From Thermaerobacter marianensis DSM 12885 (GTDB lineage Bacteria > Bacillota > Sulfobacillia > Thermaerobacterales > Thermaerobacteraceae), in assembly GCF_000184705.1 (NCBI RefSeq), contig NC_014831.1, positions 1,984,001 to 2,048,000 on the forward strand: a stretch of 64,000 bases of DNA, read 5' to 3'. The notes under the pieces are model-generated. The model had not been told where the DNA came from. It saw only the letters and a program-made list of their open reading frames with translations, and did no database searches. Of the stretch, positions 1-8,448 are shown in pieces. Positions within the stretch are counted from its first letter, which is position 1. Each line of letters begins with the position of its first letter. The translations under genes and the position numbers were made by a program.

Positions 1-280
1 GGGGTGGGGTCACCGGGCAGCGTTCGGCCGCATCGTCACACAGGGTGACGATCAGGTCCATCCGGTCCAGCAGCGCGGGATCGATGGGCTTGGAGGACTG
101 CGCCCGGATGTCGATGCCGATCTCGTCCATGGCGCGGACGGCCAGCGGGTGTACGCCCTTCGGATCCAGGCCGGCGCTGTACACCTCCCAGGCCCCTCCG
201 AGCAAGGACCTGGCCAGCCCTTCCGCCATCTGGCTCCGCGCCGAATTGCCCGTGCACAGGAACATCAAGCGCTTCGCCAC
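1..280 (-). CDS. arsC: ArsC-type arsenate reductase (LMW phosphatase fold), partial
   Basis: Reads leftwards and runs off the window, so about 93 N-terminal residues are visible. I read the frame directly from the reverse complement: Val-Ala-Lys-Arg-Leu-Met, then the phosphate loop [13 protein letters not shown] at about residues 8-20, then a Tyr-Ser-Ala-Gly-Leu segment and the Val-His-Pro-Leu-Ala region usual in this family. This fold reduces arsenate with a catalytic loop cysteine, in many Firmicutes using thioredoxin; a protein-tyrosine phosphatase role cannot be excluded because the resolving cysteines lie beyond the edge. I chose the GTG at 280 because GAGGGGG lies just upstream. It follows phoU by 45 bases on the same strand, so it is probably the last gene of the phosphate-uptake operon, plausible because arsenate enters through Pst systems. 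Confidence 0.8.
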   Translation of the reverse strand, partial: MAKRLMFLCTGNSARSQMAEGLARSLLGGAWEVYSAGLDPKGVHPLAVRAMDEIGIDIRAQSSKPIDPALLDRMDLIVTLCDDAAERCPVTPP

Positions 281-325
281 ACGTCGCGCCCCCTCGTCGA
301 GCTGGCGCCGAACGGGAAGCCCGGG

Positions 326-982
326 TCAGTCGTTGAGCTCCTGGCGGACGCCGGTCACCAGGTAGATCACCCACTCGGCCAGGTTGGTCGCGTGGTCGCC
401 GATGCGCTCCAGGTGCGAGCCCACCATCAGCAGCTGGGTGGCCTGGTCCACCGTGCCCGGTTTTTCCCGCATGATCATCAAGAGCTCGCGGAAGATCTGG
501 TTGAACAGGTGGTCCAGCTCGTCGTCCCGGGCCACCATGGCGCGGGCCAGTTCCACGTCGCCTTCGACGAAGGCCTTCAGGCCATCCCGCACCATCTTCT
601 CCGCGACCTCTGCCATGCGCGGGATGTCCACCAGCGGCTTGATCAGAGGCTCATCACCCAGCCGCAGCGTCACCTTGGCGATGTCGTGGGCGTGGTCGGC
701 CATTCGTTCCAGGTCGGTGATCACCTTCAGCGTCATGCCGATCTGGCGCAGGTCGCCGGCCATGGGCTGCTGCAGGGCGATCAGGTTCAGGCAGCGCCGC
801 TCGATGTCCAGCTCCATGCGGTCGACCTCGTCCTCCAGCGTCAAGACCCTTTGAGCCTTGTCCGCGTTCCGCTCCTTGAGGGATTCCACCGCCAGCCGGA
901 TCGCTTCCTCCACCTGGGTCCCCATGCGCAGCAAGTCCTGGCGCAGGGCATCCAGCTCGGCATGGTAGGAGACGCGCGCCAC
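326..982 (-). CDS. phoU: Phosphate transport regulator PhoU
   Basis: 218 residues, the usual PhoU length. It shows the two-repeat all-helical PhoU pattern: the first bundle contains a DLRQIGMTLKVITDLERMADHA motif-like stretch near residues 75-95, and the second contains GSHLERIGDHATNLAEWV near the C-terminus. The E/DxxxD metal-binding pattern is visible in both (ERMADH and ERIGDH). PhoU links the Pst transporter to the PhoR kinase and represses the Pho response when phosphate is plentiful. GTG at 982 is preceded by GAGAGGAGGAATGG. It sits 188 bases downstream of pstB on the same strand, completing pstSCAB-phoU. Identity is very secure from motifs and context. Confidence 0.95.
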   Translation of the reverse strand: MARVSYHAELDALRQDLLRMGTQVEEAIRLAVESLKERNADKAQRVLTLEDEVDRMELDIERRCLNLIALQQPMAGDLRQIGMTLKVITDLERMADHAHDIAKVTLRLGDEPLIKPLVDIPRMAEVAEKMVRDGLKAFVEGDVELARAMVARDDELDHLFNQIFRELLMIMREKPGTVDQATQLLMVGSHLERIGDHATNLAEWVIYLVTGVRQELND

Positions 983-1170
983 GATCCCATTCCTCCTCTC
1001 TGCGGCGGCCCCATGGCAACCGGCCTTGCGGCGCCCCTGGCTGCCCGCCCCGCCCGGCGCCCTCCGCAAGATCCGTCCCTCCCCCCGGCCCGTAACGGCC
1101 GGGCCGCCTGCGCCGCCACCCGCGCCCCGGCAGCCGGCGCGGCGGCAGCGGGCCCACCGGGAGCCCGGCA

Positions 1171-1935
1171 TCAGCCGAAGCGACCCGTGATGTAATCCTC
1201 CGTTCGCTTGTCGCGGGGCCGGGTGAAGATCTCCGACGTCGGCCCGTACTCGATCAGCTCGCCGTTCAGGAAGAAGGCGGTCCGATCCGCGACGCGGGCG
1301 GCCTGTTGCATGTTGTGCGTGACGATGACGATGGTGTACCGCTGCTTGAGTTCCGTGATCAGATCCTCGATCCGCGCCGTGGCCGCCGGGTCCAGCGCCG
1401 AGGTGGGTTCGTCCAGGAGGAGCACTTCCGGGTCGACGGCCAGGGCCCGGGCGATGCACAGCCGCTGCTGCTGGCCCCCCGAGAGGGCGGTGGCCGGCGC
1501 GTTAAGGCGGTCCTTCACCTCGTCCCACAACGCCGCCGCCCTGAGCGCCTGCTCAACCCGTTCCGCCAGCTGCGACTTCGGAAGGCGGCCGCCCAGGCGC
1601 AACCCCGAGGCCACGTTGTCGAAGATGGACATGGTGGGGAACGGGGTCGGCCGCTGGAAGACCATGCCGATCCGGCGTCGTACCACCACCGGGTCGACCC
1701 CGGGCGCGTAGATGTCCGCGCCGTCCACGTACACGCTGCCTTCCACCCGCGCGCCCGGTACCACCTCATGCATGCGGTTCAGGCACCGGATCAGGGTCGA
1801 CTTGCCGCAACCCGACGGGCCGATGATCGCCGTGATGGCCTTGGCGCCGACCTCGAGGTTCACCCCGTGCAGGACCTTGCGATCCCCGTACCAGGCCGAC
1901 AAACCGCGCACCGACAACTTGATCGAATTCGCCAT
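1171..1935 (-). CDS. pstB: Phosphate ABC transporter ATP-binding protein PstB
   Basis: 254 residues from ATG 1935. Walker [10 protein letters not shown], the Q-loop in VFQRPTPFP, the signature [16 protein letters not shown], Walker [14 protein letters not shown] and the switch His in VTHNMQQ are all present, and the FQRPTPFP form of the Q-loop is typical of PstB. It powers high-affinity phosphate import with PstA and PstC. ATG 1935 has an AAGGAGAT site very close to it; an in-frame ATG at 2022, just after the pstA stop, would add 29 Ala/Glu-rich residues and cannot be ruled out. Expressed with pstA, whose stop lies at 2026. Confidence 0.95.
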   Translation of the reverse strand: MANSIKLSVRGLSAWYGDRKVLHGVNLEVGAKAITAIIGPSGCGKSTLIRCLNRMHEVVPGARVEGSVYVDGADIYAPGVDPVVVRRRIGMVFQRPTPFPTMSIFDNVASGLRLGGRLPKSQLAERVEQALRAAALWDEVKDRLNAPATALSGGQQQRLCIARALAVDPEVLLLDEPTSALDPAATARIEDLITELKQRYTIVIVTHNMQQAARVADRTAFFLNGELIEYGPTSEIFTRPRDKRTEDYITGRFG

Positions 1936-2025
1936 GATCTCCTTCCGTTCCCTGGTATCTGCTTCACCGGTGGAGGCGGGCCCGCTGGCGGCACCCGCCT
2001 CGGCCACACGCACCACTTCCATGGT

Positions 2026-2913
2026 TCAGCTCGCCCCTCCTCCCTGCCGCCGCGCCACCAGCGTCCGCGCCACGACGTTCAGCACCAGGACCAGCATGAT
2101 CAGGATGAACGCGCCACCCCACGCCTTTTGTTGGGCGTTCTCGAAGGGGGTCAAGGCGAAGGTGAACACCTGGACCGAGAGGGTGGCGATGGGCTGGTCG
2201 AGGCGCCAGGACCAGAAATTGTTGTTCAGCGCCGTAAACAGCAACGGCGCCGTCTCGCCTGCGATGCGGGCCACGGCCAGCATCACGCCGGTCAGCACAC
2301 CCCCCGCGGCCGCCGGGAGAACGATCCGCAACGTCACCTTCCAGGGCGAGATGCCGAGGGCCAGTCCTGCCTCGCGCACGGCCCCGGGGACGAGGCGCAG
2401 CATCTCCTCGGTGGTGCGGGTCACCAGCGGCAGCATGATCACGGCCAGGGCCATGCTCCCCGCCAGGGCCGAGAACGTGCCCGTCCGGATCACCACCAGC
2501 CCGTAGATGAACAGGCCGACCACGATGGACGGCACCCCGCTCAGAACCTCCGTCAAAAACCGCAGCAGGGCGCCGAGGCGCCCGTCGCCGAACTCGGCCA
2601 GGTAGATGCCCGCCAGGATCCCCACCGGAACGGCCATCAAGGACGCGACCAGGACGACGATCAGCGTCCCCACGATGCCGTTGCCCACGCCACCGCCCCG
2701 TTCGGTCACCGCGCCCGGCAAGGAGGTGAGGAACTCCCAGCTGATGGCGGCCATCCCTTCGCGGACGACATACGCCATCACGATGGCCAGGGGAACCAGG
2801 ACGATGCCCGTGGCCAGGACCGGCAGCCACCGCAGGACCCTGTCGGCGACGACCCTGCGCCGCAGGACCGGATCCGGCGCAAACGGGTTGGCGTTCTCCG
2901 CCGGTTGCATCAT
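2026..2913 (-). CDS. pstA: Phosphate ABC transporter permease PstA
   Basis: 295 residues with about six hydrophobic membrane segments. The binding-protein-dependent transport loop appears near residues 200-220 (EAGLALGISPWKVTLRIVLP), the EAA motif that docks on PstB. The N-terminal 25 residues are polar. Its ATG at 2913 overlaps the pstC stop by four bases, which indicates translational coupling. It forms the membrane channel of the Pst system with PstC. The assignment to PstA rather than PstC rests on gene order and on the ARIAGETAPLLFTALN segment characteristic of PstA. Confidence 0.94.
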   Translation of the reverse strand: MMQPAENANPFAPDPVLRRRVVADRVLRWLPVLATGIVLVPLAIVMAYVVREGMAAISWEFLTSLPGAVTERGGGVGNGIVGTLIVVLVASLMAVPVGILAGIYLAEFGDGRLGALLRFLTEVLSGVPSIVVGLFIYGLVVIRTGTFSALAGSMALAVIMLPLVTRTTEEMLRLVPGAVREAGLALGISPWKVTLRIVLPAAAGGVLTGVMLAVARIAGETAPLLFTALNNNFWSWRLDQPIATLSVQVFTFALTPFENAQQKAWGGAFILIMLVLVLNVVARTLVARRQGGGAS

Positions 2914-3869
2914 CGCGTTCCCTCCACCACCTGCAGGCGCCGGAGCAGCCAGCGCGCCAGGATGTTGACCAACAAGCTGATCACCAAGAGCAACACGCCG
3001 ATTTCCATCAGCGCCGCGCGGTGAAGCTCGGTGGTGGCCTCGGCGAACTCGTTGGCGATGACGCTGGCCATGGTCGCCGCCGGCGCCAGCAGCGAGACCG
3101 AGATCTCGGGGGAATTCCCGATGACCATCGTCACCGCCATCGTCTCGCCCAGGGCGCGCCCCAGGGCCAGGATGACGGCGCCGGCGATGCCGGATCGGGC
3201 GAAGGGCAGCACCACCCGAAAGATCGTCTCCATGGGCGTGGCGCCCAGCGCCAGGAAGGCCTCTCGCTGGCTGCGGGGTACGGCGGCGATGACGTCCCGG
3301 GAGATGGCGCTGATGGTGGGAACGATCATGATGGCCAGAACCAGCGCGCCCGCCATCATGCTGATCCCGTAGGGAGCGCCCGCAAACAGCGGCAGGAAAC
3401 CAAGGCGCTCGCCCAGCCACGGCTGGATCCTCTCCTGCAGCCACGGCACCATGACGTACAAGCCCCAAAGGCCGTAGACCACGCTGGGCACCGCGGCCAG
3501 CAATTCCACCAGAAAAGACAGCAACGCCCGCCAGCGCGGGGGCGCCAGTTCCGCCAGGTAGATGCCCGTCAAGATGCCCAAGGGCGTCGCCAGGAGCAGG
3601 GCCAGCAGCGATGAGACCACCGTTCCGTAGATGAAGGGCAGGGCACCGAACTCGCCGGCCACCGGGTCCCACGCCTGCGAGCGGAGGAACCCCCAGCCGA
3701 AGGCGGCGCGTGCATCCTGGGAGTTCCGGTACAGTTCCACCGCCAGCCCCAACAGCACGAGACCCACGACGGCGGCCGCGAGAAGCGTGATCAGCTGGAA
3801 ACCGCTCAGCTTGAACCGATGTCTCCACCACGGGTCCGGTCGTTGCCGCACGGCAGCGACACCTCTCAT
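2910..3869 (-). CDS. pstC: Phosphate ABC transporter permease PstC
   Basis: About 319 residues. One membrane segment lies near the N-terminus (after Lys-Leu-Ser-Gly), followed by a periplasmic-type loop, then five more hydrophobic segments. The EAA docking loop REAFLALGATPMETIFRVV and the GRALGETMAVTMVIGN stretch are typical of PstC. The start is uncertain: ATG 3869 is listed, but GTG 3851 has GAGAGGTG at good spacing, and the frame stays open up to 3968. It couples to pstA by a 4-base overlap and follows pstS by about 120 bases. Confidence 0.93.
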   Translation of the reverse strand: MRGVAAVRQRPDPWWRHRFKLSGFQLITLLAAAVVGLVLLGLAVELYRNSQDARAAFGWGFLRSQAWDPVAGEFGALPFIYGTVVSSLLALLLATPLGILTGIYLAELAPPRWRALLSFLVELLAAVPSVVYGLWGLYVMVPWLQERIQPWLGERLGFLPLFAGAPYGISMMAGALVLAIMIVPTISAISRDVIAAVPRSQREAFLALGATPMETIFRVVLPFARSGIAGAVILALGRALGETMAVTMVIGNSPEISVSLLAPAATMASVIANEFAEATTELHRAALMEIGVLLLVISLLVNILARWLLRRLQVVEGTR

Positions 3870-3992
3870 TCCAGGCGTTGTCCCACTGCGCCCGGCAGGC
3901 AACCCAAACGGGCGCGCGCCCGGGGAACCACCGGAACGCACGCCCGAACGGGAGGGGGGGTAACCCAAAACCGCGTTCTCGGGATCGATGCC

Positions 3993-5135
3993 TTACTGCA
4001 GAATGGGCTGGCCGTTGCAGGTGATGGTCTTCACCGCGTCCAGCGCCATCTGCTTGACGTTGTCCGGCAACGGCGCGTAGAGGAGGTCCGCCGCGTAGGA
4101 CTCGCCCTCCGTCAGCGCCCACTGCAGGAACTCCACCAGCGCCTTGCCCTTCGTGCAATCCGTCTGATCTTTGTAGACCAGCAGCCAGGTGAAGCCGGAG
4201 ATGGGATAGGCGTTCTCGCCGGGCTGGTCCACGATGAAGATCCGGAAGTCGGCGGGCATGTTCGCCGCGGCCCCGGCGGCCGCCGCCGTGACCGTCTCGA
4301 TGGAGGGTTCGACGAAATTGCCCGCCCGGTTCTTCACCAGGGCGTAGGGCATGTTGTTCTCGATGGCGTAGGCCAGTTCGACGTAACCGATGGAGTTCTT
4401 CAGCTTCTGCACCTGGGTGGCGACGCCCTCGTTGCCCTTGGCGCCGATGCCGGTGGGCCAGTCGACGGAAGTGCCGGCCCCCACCTGGTTCTTCCACTCC
4501 GAGCTCACGGCGCTCAAGTACTGGGTGAAGATGTTCGTCGTCCCGCTACCATCGGAGCGGCGGACCACCACGATGTCCGCGTCCGGCAGGTTGACGCCGG
4601 GATTGACGCTGGCGATGGCCGGATCGTTCCACTTCTTGATCTTGCCCAGGTAGATCCCGGCGATGGCCTCCGGGGTGAGCTTCAGGCCGCTTTCCACCCC
4701 CGGCAGGTTGTAGGTCAGCACCACCGCGCCCATGACCGTGGGGATGTGCAGGAGCTCACCCTGGACCTTGGCCAGCTCCTCGTCGCTCATCGGGCCGTCG
4801 GAGGCGCCGAAGTCCACGGTCTTGGCCGTGATCTGCTGCTTGCCGCCGCCGCTACCAATGGACTGGTAGTTGATCTGGACATCGGGACGGAGCTTGTGAT
4901 ACTCGTCGAACCACTTGGAATAGAGCGGATACGGGAAGGTCGCGCCAGCCCCGTTCAGGACGACGGTCTGGGAAGAAGAACCGGAAGAAGAACCCCCCTG
5001 ATCCGTACCTGCCGCGGCCTGCCCGCCCTGGTCCTGTCCTTGCCCGCCCGACGAGCCGCCGCCGCAGGCGGTCAAGACCAGCGCACCGGCGAGCAGGACC
5101 GCCAGCCAGATCCGGCGCATGGAACGCTTCGCCAC
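3993..5135 (-). CDS. pstS: Phosphate-binding lipoprotein PstS
   Basis: 380 residues. An N-terminal Lys/Arg stretch, a hydrophobic core and the lipobox LTAC at about residues 21-24 mark it as a lipoprotein. A Gly/Gln/Ser-rich linker with two Ser-Ser-Ser runs (residues 25-55) tethers the binding domain. Phosphate-binding signatures are seen: GAGATFPYPLY, QSIGSGGGKQQ, FGASDGPM and RSDGSGTTNIFTQYLS. It captures phosphate outside the membrane and delivers it to PstC/PstA. GTG 5135 has GGGAGGGAC upstream. The PhoP-box array at 5203-5241 lies just upstream, so phosphate-starvation induction is expected. The C-terminus is complete (CNGQPILQ). Confidence 0.96.
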   Translation of the reverse strand: MAKRSMRRIWLAVLLAGALVLTACGGGSSGGQGQDQGGQAAAGTDQGGSSSGSSSQTVVLNGAGATFPYPLYSKWFDEYHKLRPDVQINYQSIGSGGGKQQITAKTVDFGASDGPMSDEELAKVQGELLHIPTVMGAVVLTYNLPGVESGLKLTPEAIAGIYLGKIKKWNDPAIASVNPGVNLPDADIVVVRRSDGSGTTNIFTQYLSAVSSEWKNQVGAGTSVDWPTGIGAKGNEGVATQVQKLKNSIGYVELAYAIENNMPYALVKNRAGNFVEPSIETVTAAAAGAAANMPADFRIFIVDQPGENAYPISGFTWLLVYKDQTDCTKGKALVEFLQWALTEGESYAADLLYAPLPDNVKQMALDAVKTITCNGQPILQ

Positions 5136-5202
5136 GCCTGTCCCTCCCTGGGGGATGAGGATTCGTTGCGCTTATCACGTTACCAGACCCTCCGAGGGGA
5201 CA

Positions 5203-5241
5203 GGTTGGTGAATGGGGAACCTTTTGTGAAGCTTCGGTTAA
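5203..5241 (-). promoter_or_regulatory. PhoP-box array upstream of pstS
   Basis: On the minus strand four hexamers recur at exact 11-base steps: TTAACC, TTCACA, TTCCCC and CCAACC, each separated by five bases. This is the layout of PhoP boxes in Firmicutes (direct TTNACA-like repeats with 11-base period). It lies about 70-105 bases upstream of the pstS GTG and just downstream of phoR. A TAACGTGATAAG stretch closer to pstS may include the -10 element. Confidence 0.7.
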
Positions 5242-5260
5242 GGTCGCGGCCGGCCGGCAG

Positions 5261-6913
5261 TCAACGTCCACCGTCGCAGCCGTCGCGGGCTGCCGGCACC
5301 CCTTCCGCGCCCGCGGCGCCGTCGTCCGCAGCCAGCGGGATGCGGAAACGGATGACGGTGCCGGCACCCAGCTCGCTTTCGGCCTCGACGGCCCCGCCGT
5401 GCGCCTCGATGATGTGCTTGACGATGGCCAGGCCCAGGCCGGTCCCGCCGGACGCCCGGCTGCGGCCGGGGTCGACCCGGTAGAAGCGCTCGAAGATCCG
5501 CGGCAGGGCATCGGGCGGAATGCCGCGCCCGGTGTCGCGCACCTCGCCGACCGCCCTGGCCTTGCGGCCTGTCCCGTCGCGACGGACCGCGACCGTCACC
5601 GTGCCGCCGGCCGGGGTGTACTGGCGCGCATTCTCCAGCAGGTTCGTCCACACCTGATCCAGGCGGTGGCGATCGGCCCAGACCGGTACCGGCTCGGGCG
5701 GCGACTCCACCTCCAGCCGCAACCCGGCGGCTTCCAGGCGCGGCCGGAACCGCTCCGCCGCCTGCGCCGCGCTGTCCCGCAGGTCGAACCGCTCCCGCTG
5801 CAACCCCGGTTCCGGCGACTCCAGGCGCGCCAGGTCCAAAAGATCCTGGACCAGGCGGGCCATGCGCTCCGCCTCGCGGTGGATCACCTGCGCGAAGTGT
5901 TCGGCCGTGGCCGGATCTTCCCGGATGACGCCCTCCAGCAAGGTTTCCGCGAACCCCTGGATGGCGGCCACGGGGGTGCGCAACTCGTGGGAGACGTTGG
6001 CGACGAAGTCGCGCCGGATCTGCTCCAGGCGCCGGATCTCGGTGATGTCGTGCAGGACGACGACCACGCCGCCGCGCTTCCCTTCCGCCGCCGTGACGCC
6101 GCCCCCGGCGGACCTGGGGCCGGCCTCCCGGGGGGCACCCCCCTGGTGGCGTGCCCGGGCAGGCTCGGGGCCCAGGCCGGCAGGTGCCGCGGCGGCGTCG
6201 CCATGGCCGGTCCCCGGTCCCGGTCCTCCGCCCGGCGCCATCGCCCCCCGGGCATCGGCGTCCAGGGGCACCACCGTGACCCGCACGTGCCGCGGCGCCG
6301 CGCCCGGATCGGGCGGGATGGTCACGTCGCGCTCCACGACCCGCCCGCCGGCCAGGCCTTCTTCAATGGCGCGCGCCAGGCCGTAGTGGCGGGTCACGCT
6401 GATGTAGTCGCGTCCCAGGGCCTGCTCCGTGATGTCCAGCAGGCGGCGGGCGGCCGGATTCGCCAGGCGCAACCGGCCGTCGCCGTCGATGAACAGCACC
6501 CCGCTGGTCATGGCGCCCACCACGGTGGCGAGGCGGGCCTGCTCCGCCCGCAGCTCGCGCAAGGTGGCCTGCAGGCGCCCGGCCATCTCGTTGAAGGCCC
6601 GCGCGAGCATCACCAGCTCGTCGGGCCCGTCCACGTGGACCCGCCGGTCGAACTCGCCCGCCGCCAGCCGCCGCGCGCCCCGAATCAACTCGCCGACCGG
6701 GCGGGTGACCCGCGCCGCGGTCATCCACCCCACCAGGCCGCCCAGCACGGCCGCGATCACCAGCCCCAGCACCAGGGTCGGGACGAACGGCCGCGAGAAC
6801 AACTGGGGCAGCTCGCCCAGCAGCAGCGCCGTCACCGCGCCGGTGACGCACACCCCGAGGGGAAACAGGAAGGCCAGCCGCCATGCCAGGAAACGCCGCA
6901 GGCCGCCCGTCAC
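5261..6913 (-). CDS. phoR: Phosphate-sensing histidine kinase PhoR
   Basis: About 550 residues. Order of parts: two N-terminal membrane segments (residues about 8-60), a HAMP-like region ending in RVHVDGPDELVMLARAFNEM, a PAS region (GAMTSGVLFIDGDGRLRLAN), a long Ala/Gly/Pro-rich insert (about residues 217-279), then the H-box NVSHELRTPVAAIQG and HATPase boxes (NLLENARQYTP, DTGRGIP, GGTGLGLAIVKHI). The H-box and PAS arrangement match PhoR. The insert splits the PAS domain from the dimerisation helix and is unusual. GTG 6913 has AAGGGGG at good spacing; GTG 6922 is possible. No response-regulator gene lies next to it: the gene on its 5' side is divergent. Confidence 0.9.
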   Translation of the reverse strand: MTGGLRRFLAWRLAFLFPLGVCVTGAVTALLLGELPQLFSRPFVPTLVLGLVIAAVLGGLVGWMTAARVTRPVGELIRGARRLAAGEFDRRVHVDGPDELVMLARAFNEMAGRLQATLRELRAEQARLATVVGAMTSGVLFIDGDGRLRLANPAARRLLDITEQALGRDYISVTRHYGLARAIEEGLAGGRVVERDVTIPPDPGAAPRHVRVTVVPLDADARGAMAPGGGPGPGTGHGDAAAAPAGLGPEPARARHQGGAPREAGPRSAGGGVTAAEGKRGGVVVVLHDITEIRRLEQIRRDFVANVSHELRTPVAAIQGFAETLLEGVIREDPATAEHFAQVIHREAERMARLVQDLLDLARLESPEPGLQRERFDLRDSAAQAAERFRPRLEAAGLRLEVESPPEPVPVWADRHRLDQVWTNLLENARQYTPAGGTVTVAVRRDGTGRKARAVGEVRDTGRGIPPDALPRIFERFYRVDPGRSRASGGTGLGLAIVKHIIEAHGGAVEAESELGAGTVIRFRIPLAADDGAAGAEGVPAARDGCDGGR

Positions 6914-7035
6914 GGGCAACACCCCCTTCCGGCCGTGCCCCGAGGAGCCGGGGACCCCGCCGCCACCGGTCTGCCCGCACCGGACCGGGCGTAAGGTAAA
7001 GGGCAGCCCAACGAGACGGCGGTGGTGAGGCCTGG

Positions 7036-7464
7036 ATGATCCCTCGACCCGTGCCGGCAGCCCCCACTCGCATGGCGCCGGCGCCCCGTCGCCGGTCCGC
7101 CTGCCGGCTGGCCGCGGTCCTGGCGGCGGCCAGCCTGCTCGCCGCGGGCTGTACGCCGCGCAGCTGGGGACCGCGCACCCTGACCGTCGCCATGACGCCC
7201 GATTTCGCGTTCCAGCCGCGGGAGCTGGCGGTGAAGCCCGGCGAAACGGTGCGGATCGTCCTCATCAACCGGGATGACCGCTTGCCCCACGAGCTCCGCT
7301 CCGGCGGGCGCCTGGGTCCCGACCTGCGCCTGGCGCCGGGCGAGCGCCGTGAGTGGCAGTGGACCGCGCCGGCCGAACCCGGAGCCATCGTCTTCTGGTG
7401 CGGCATGCCCGGTCACAGGAAGAACGGCATGGCCGGGCGGGTCGTGGTGCGGGCGTCGCCGTAG
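7036..7464 (+). CDS. Cupredoxin-domain lipoprotein
   Basis: 142 residues. The N-terminus has an Arg-rich region, a hydrophobic core and a lipobox LAAGC near residue 40, then a plastocyanin-like domain of about 95 residues. Type 1 copper ligands can be proposed: His in LPHELRSGG, then Cys and His in FWCGMPGHRKNGM with the final Met. It should be a membrane-anchored electron carrier or copper-binding protein outside the cell. ATG 7036 is preceded by GGTGAGGCCTGG; ATG 7072 would shorten the n-region. Divergent from phoR, with about 120 bases between. The physiological partner is unknown. Confidence 0.8.
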   Translation: MIPRPVPAAPTRMAPAPRRRSACRLAAVLAAASLLAAGCTPRSWGPRTLTVAMTPDFAFQPRELAVKPGETVRIVLINRDDRLPHELRSGGRLGPDLRLAPGERREWQWTAPAEPGAIVFWCGMPGHRKNGMAGRVVVRASP

Positions 7465-7580
7465 CGCATCCGGCTTCCGCCCCCAGGACCCGTCGCCGTG
7501 GCGGGGGCCACGTCACCGCGGCGAACCCGTGCCGGCGGCCCGACGGCGCCCCGCACCGCCCAGCCCCGGATCAACCGGTC

Positions 7581-7997
7581 TCACGGGCGGCCGTCGCCAC
7601 CGGACCCGGGGCTGTCCTTGGGCCCACCGGGCCCCGGGCCGCCTTGCGCCGGACCCGCCTTATCCCGGTTCCGCCGGTACGTCACGATCTCCACGTCCTC
7701 CAGGACCACCAGGCCTTCCTGCACGGCTTCGTCCAGAAAGGGCAGCAACGCTTGCAAGCGGTCGACGTGGTCGATGATCTCCACGATCACCGGCAGGTCC
7801 GACGACAGCTCCAGGACCCGGGCGGTGTGCACCCGGCTATTGGCTCCGAAGCCCTCGATGCCGCGGTACACCGTAGCGCCAGCCAGGCCCAGCTCGCGCG
7901 CCTTGAGCACGATGGCGTGATAGAGGGGCTTGCCCTGCCAGGAATCCGACTCGCCTACGTACACGGTCAGGCGCCGGGCGGGCGCTTGGATCCGCAT
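7581..7997 (-). CDS. DUF190 family protein
   Basis: 138 residues. The DUF190 fold is recognised from the start (RLTVYVGESDSWQGKPLYHAI) and from the centre (GLAGATVYRGIEGFG), with a C-terminal beta strand LVVLEDVEIVTYRR. DUF190 proteins resemble PII-like trimers and are often encoded beside the fluoride channel CrcB, as here (23 bases downstream of crcB on the same strand). The biochemical role is not established; a regulatory role in fluoride or metal homeostasis is inference. ATG 7997 has AAGGAGGCGGTGGGGTC in front. The last 25 residues are Pro/Gly-rich and not part of the domain. Confidence 0.85.
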   Translation of the reverse strand: MRIQAPARRLTVYVGESDSWQGKPLYHAIVLKARELGLAGATVYRGIEGFGANSRVHTARVLELSSDLPVIVEIIDHVDRLQALLPFLDEAVQEGLVVLEDVEIVTYRRNRDKAGPAQGGPGPGGPKDSPGSGGDGRP

Positions 7998-8019
7998 GAC
8001 CCCACCGCCTCCTTGCCGT

Positions 8020-8397
8020 TCATGAACGCGCCCCCAGTCCCTGGGCCGCGGCCCAGCCCAGCCAGGCGGCCACCATGCCGAGGACCACACTGGCCCCCAG
8101 GTAGGCCGCCGCGGCCCCGGGCCGTCCTTCCCGGACCAGCCCCAGCGCCTCCCACGTCATGGTGGAGAAGGTGGTGTAGGCGCCGAGAAAACCGCTGGTC
8201 AGCGCCATCCGCAGGGTGGGCGATGCCACCGTATTCAGCAGGAACGGATGGAGAAACGCCAGCATGAAGGCTCCCGTCAGGTTGATCCCCAGCGTCGCCC
8301 ACGGAAAGCCGCCCGCCCGCTGGGCCACCAGCTGGGTAAGCCCGTAGCGGGCAACGGCCCCCGCCGCGCCGCCCAGGGCAACGCCGAACCAAACCAA
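8020..8397 (-). CDS. crcB: Fluoride channel CrcB/Fluc
   Basis: 125 residues with four membrane helices, the standard Fluc size. The GGAAGAVARYG motif near residues 9-19, the Asn in TLGINLTGAFMLAF and the GFLGAYTTFSTMTWE motif (conserved Phe/Thr track) are all seen. The protein forms a dual-topology dimer that exports fluoride. TTG at 8397 is the only start that keeps the first helix, with GGAGTGAG nine bases upstream; the nearby ATG at 8407 is in another frame. Co-transcribed with the DUF190 gene. I did not recognise a fluoride riboswitch upstream. Confidence 0.92.
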   Translation of the reverse strand: MVWFGVALGGAAGAVARYGLTQLVAQRAGGFPWATLGINLTGAFMLAFLHPFLLNTVASPTLRMALTSGFLGAYTTFSTMTWEALGLVREGRPGAAAAYLGASVVLGMVAAWLGWAAAQGLGARS

Positions 8398-8435
8398 TGA
8401 CGCTCACTCCATTCCCATCCAGCGTCTCCCTCCAG

Positions 8436-8441
8436 TATAAT
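8436..8441 (+). promoter_or_regulatory. -10 element of the terC riboswitch transcript
   Basis: A perfect TATAAT stands about ten bases before the conserved start of the yybP-ykoY element and is conspicuous in this GC-rich setting. No convincing -35 box is visible 16-18 bases upstream. Confidence 0.55.
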
Positions 8442-8448
8442 GGCTGGT

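Noticed and set aside
4930-5060. Ser/Gly repeats in PstS as a sign of the dispersed motif family
   Set aside because: The GAAGAA-rich DNA here arises from Ser-Ser-Ser runs common in lipoprotein linkers; only a partial match to the motif is present.
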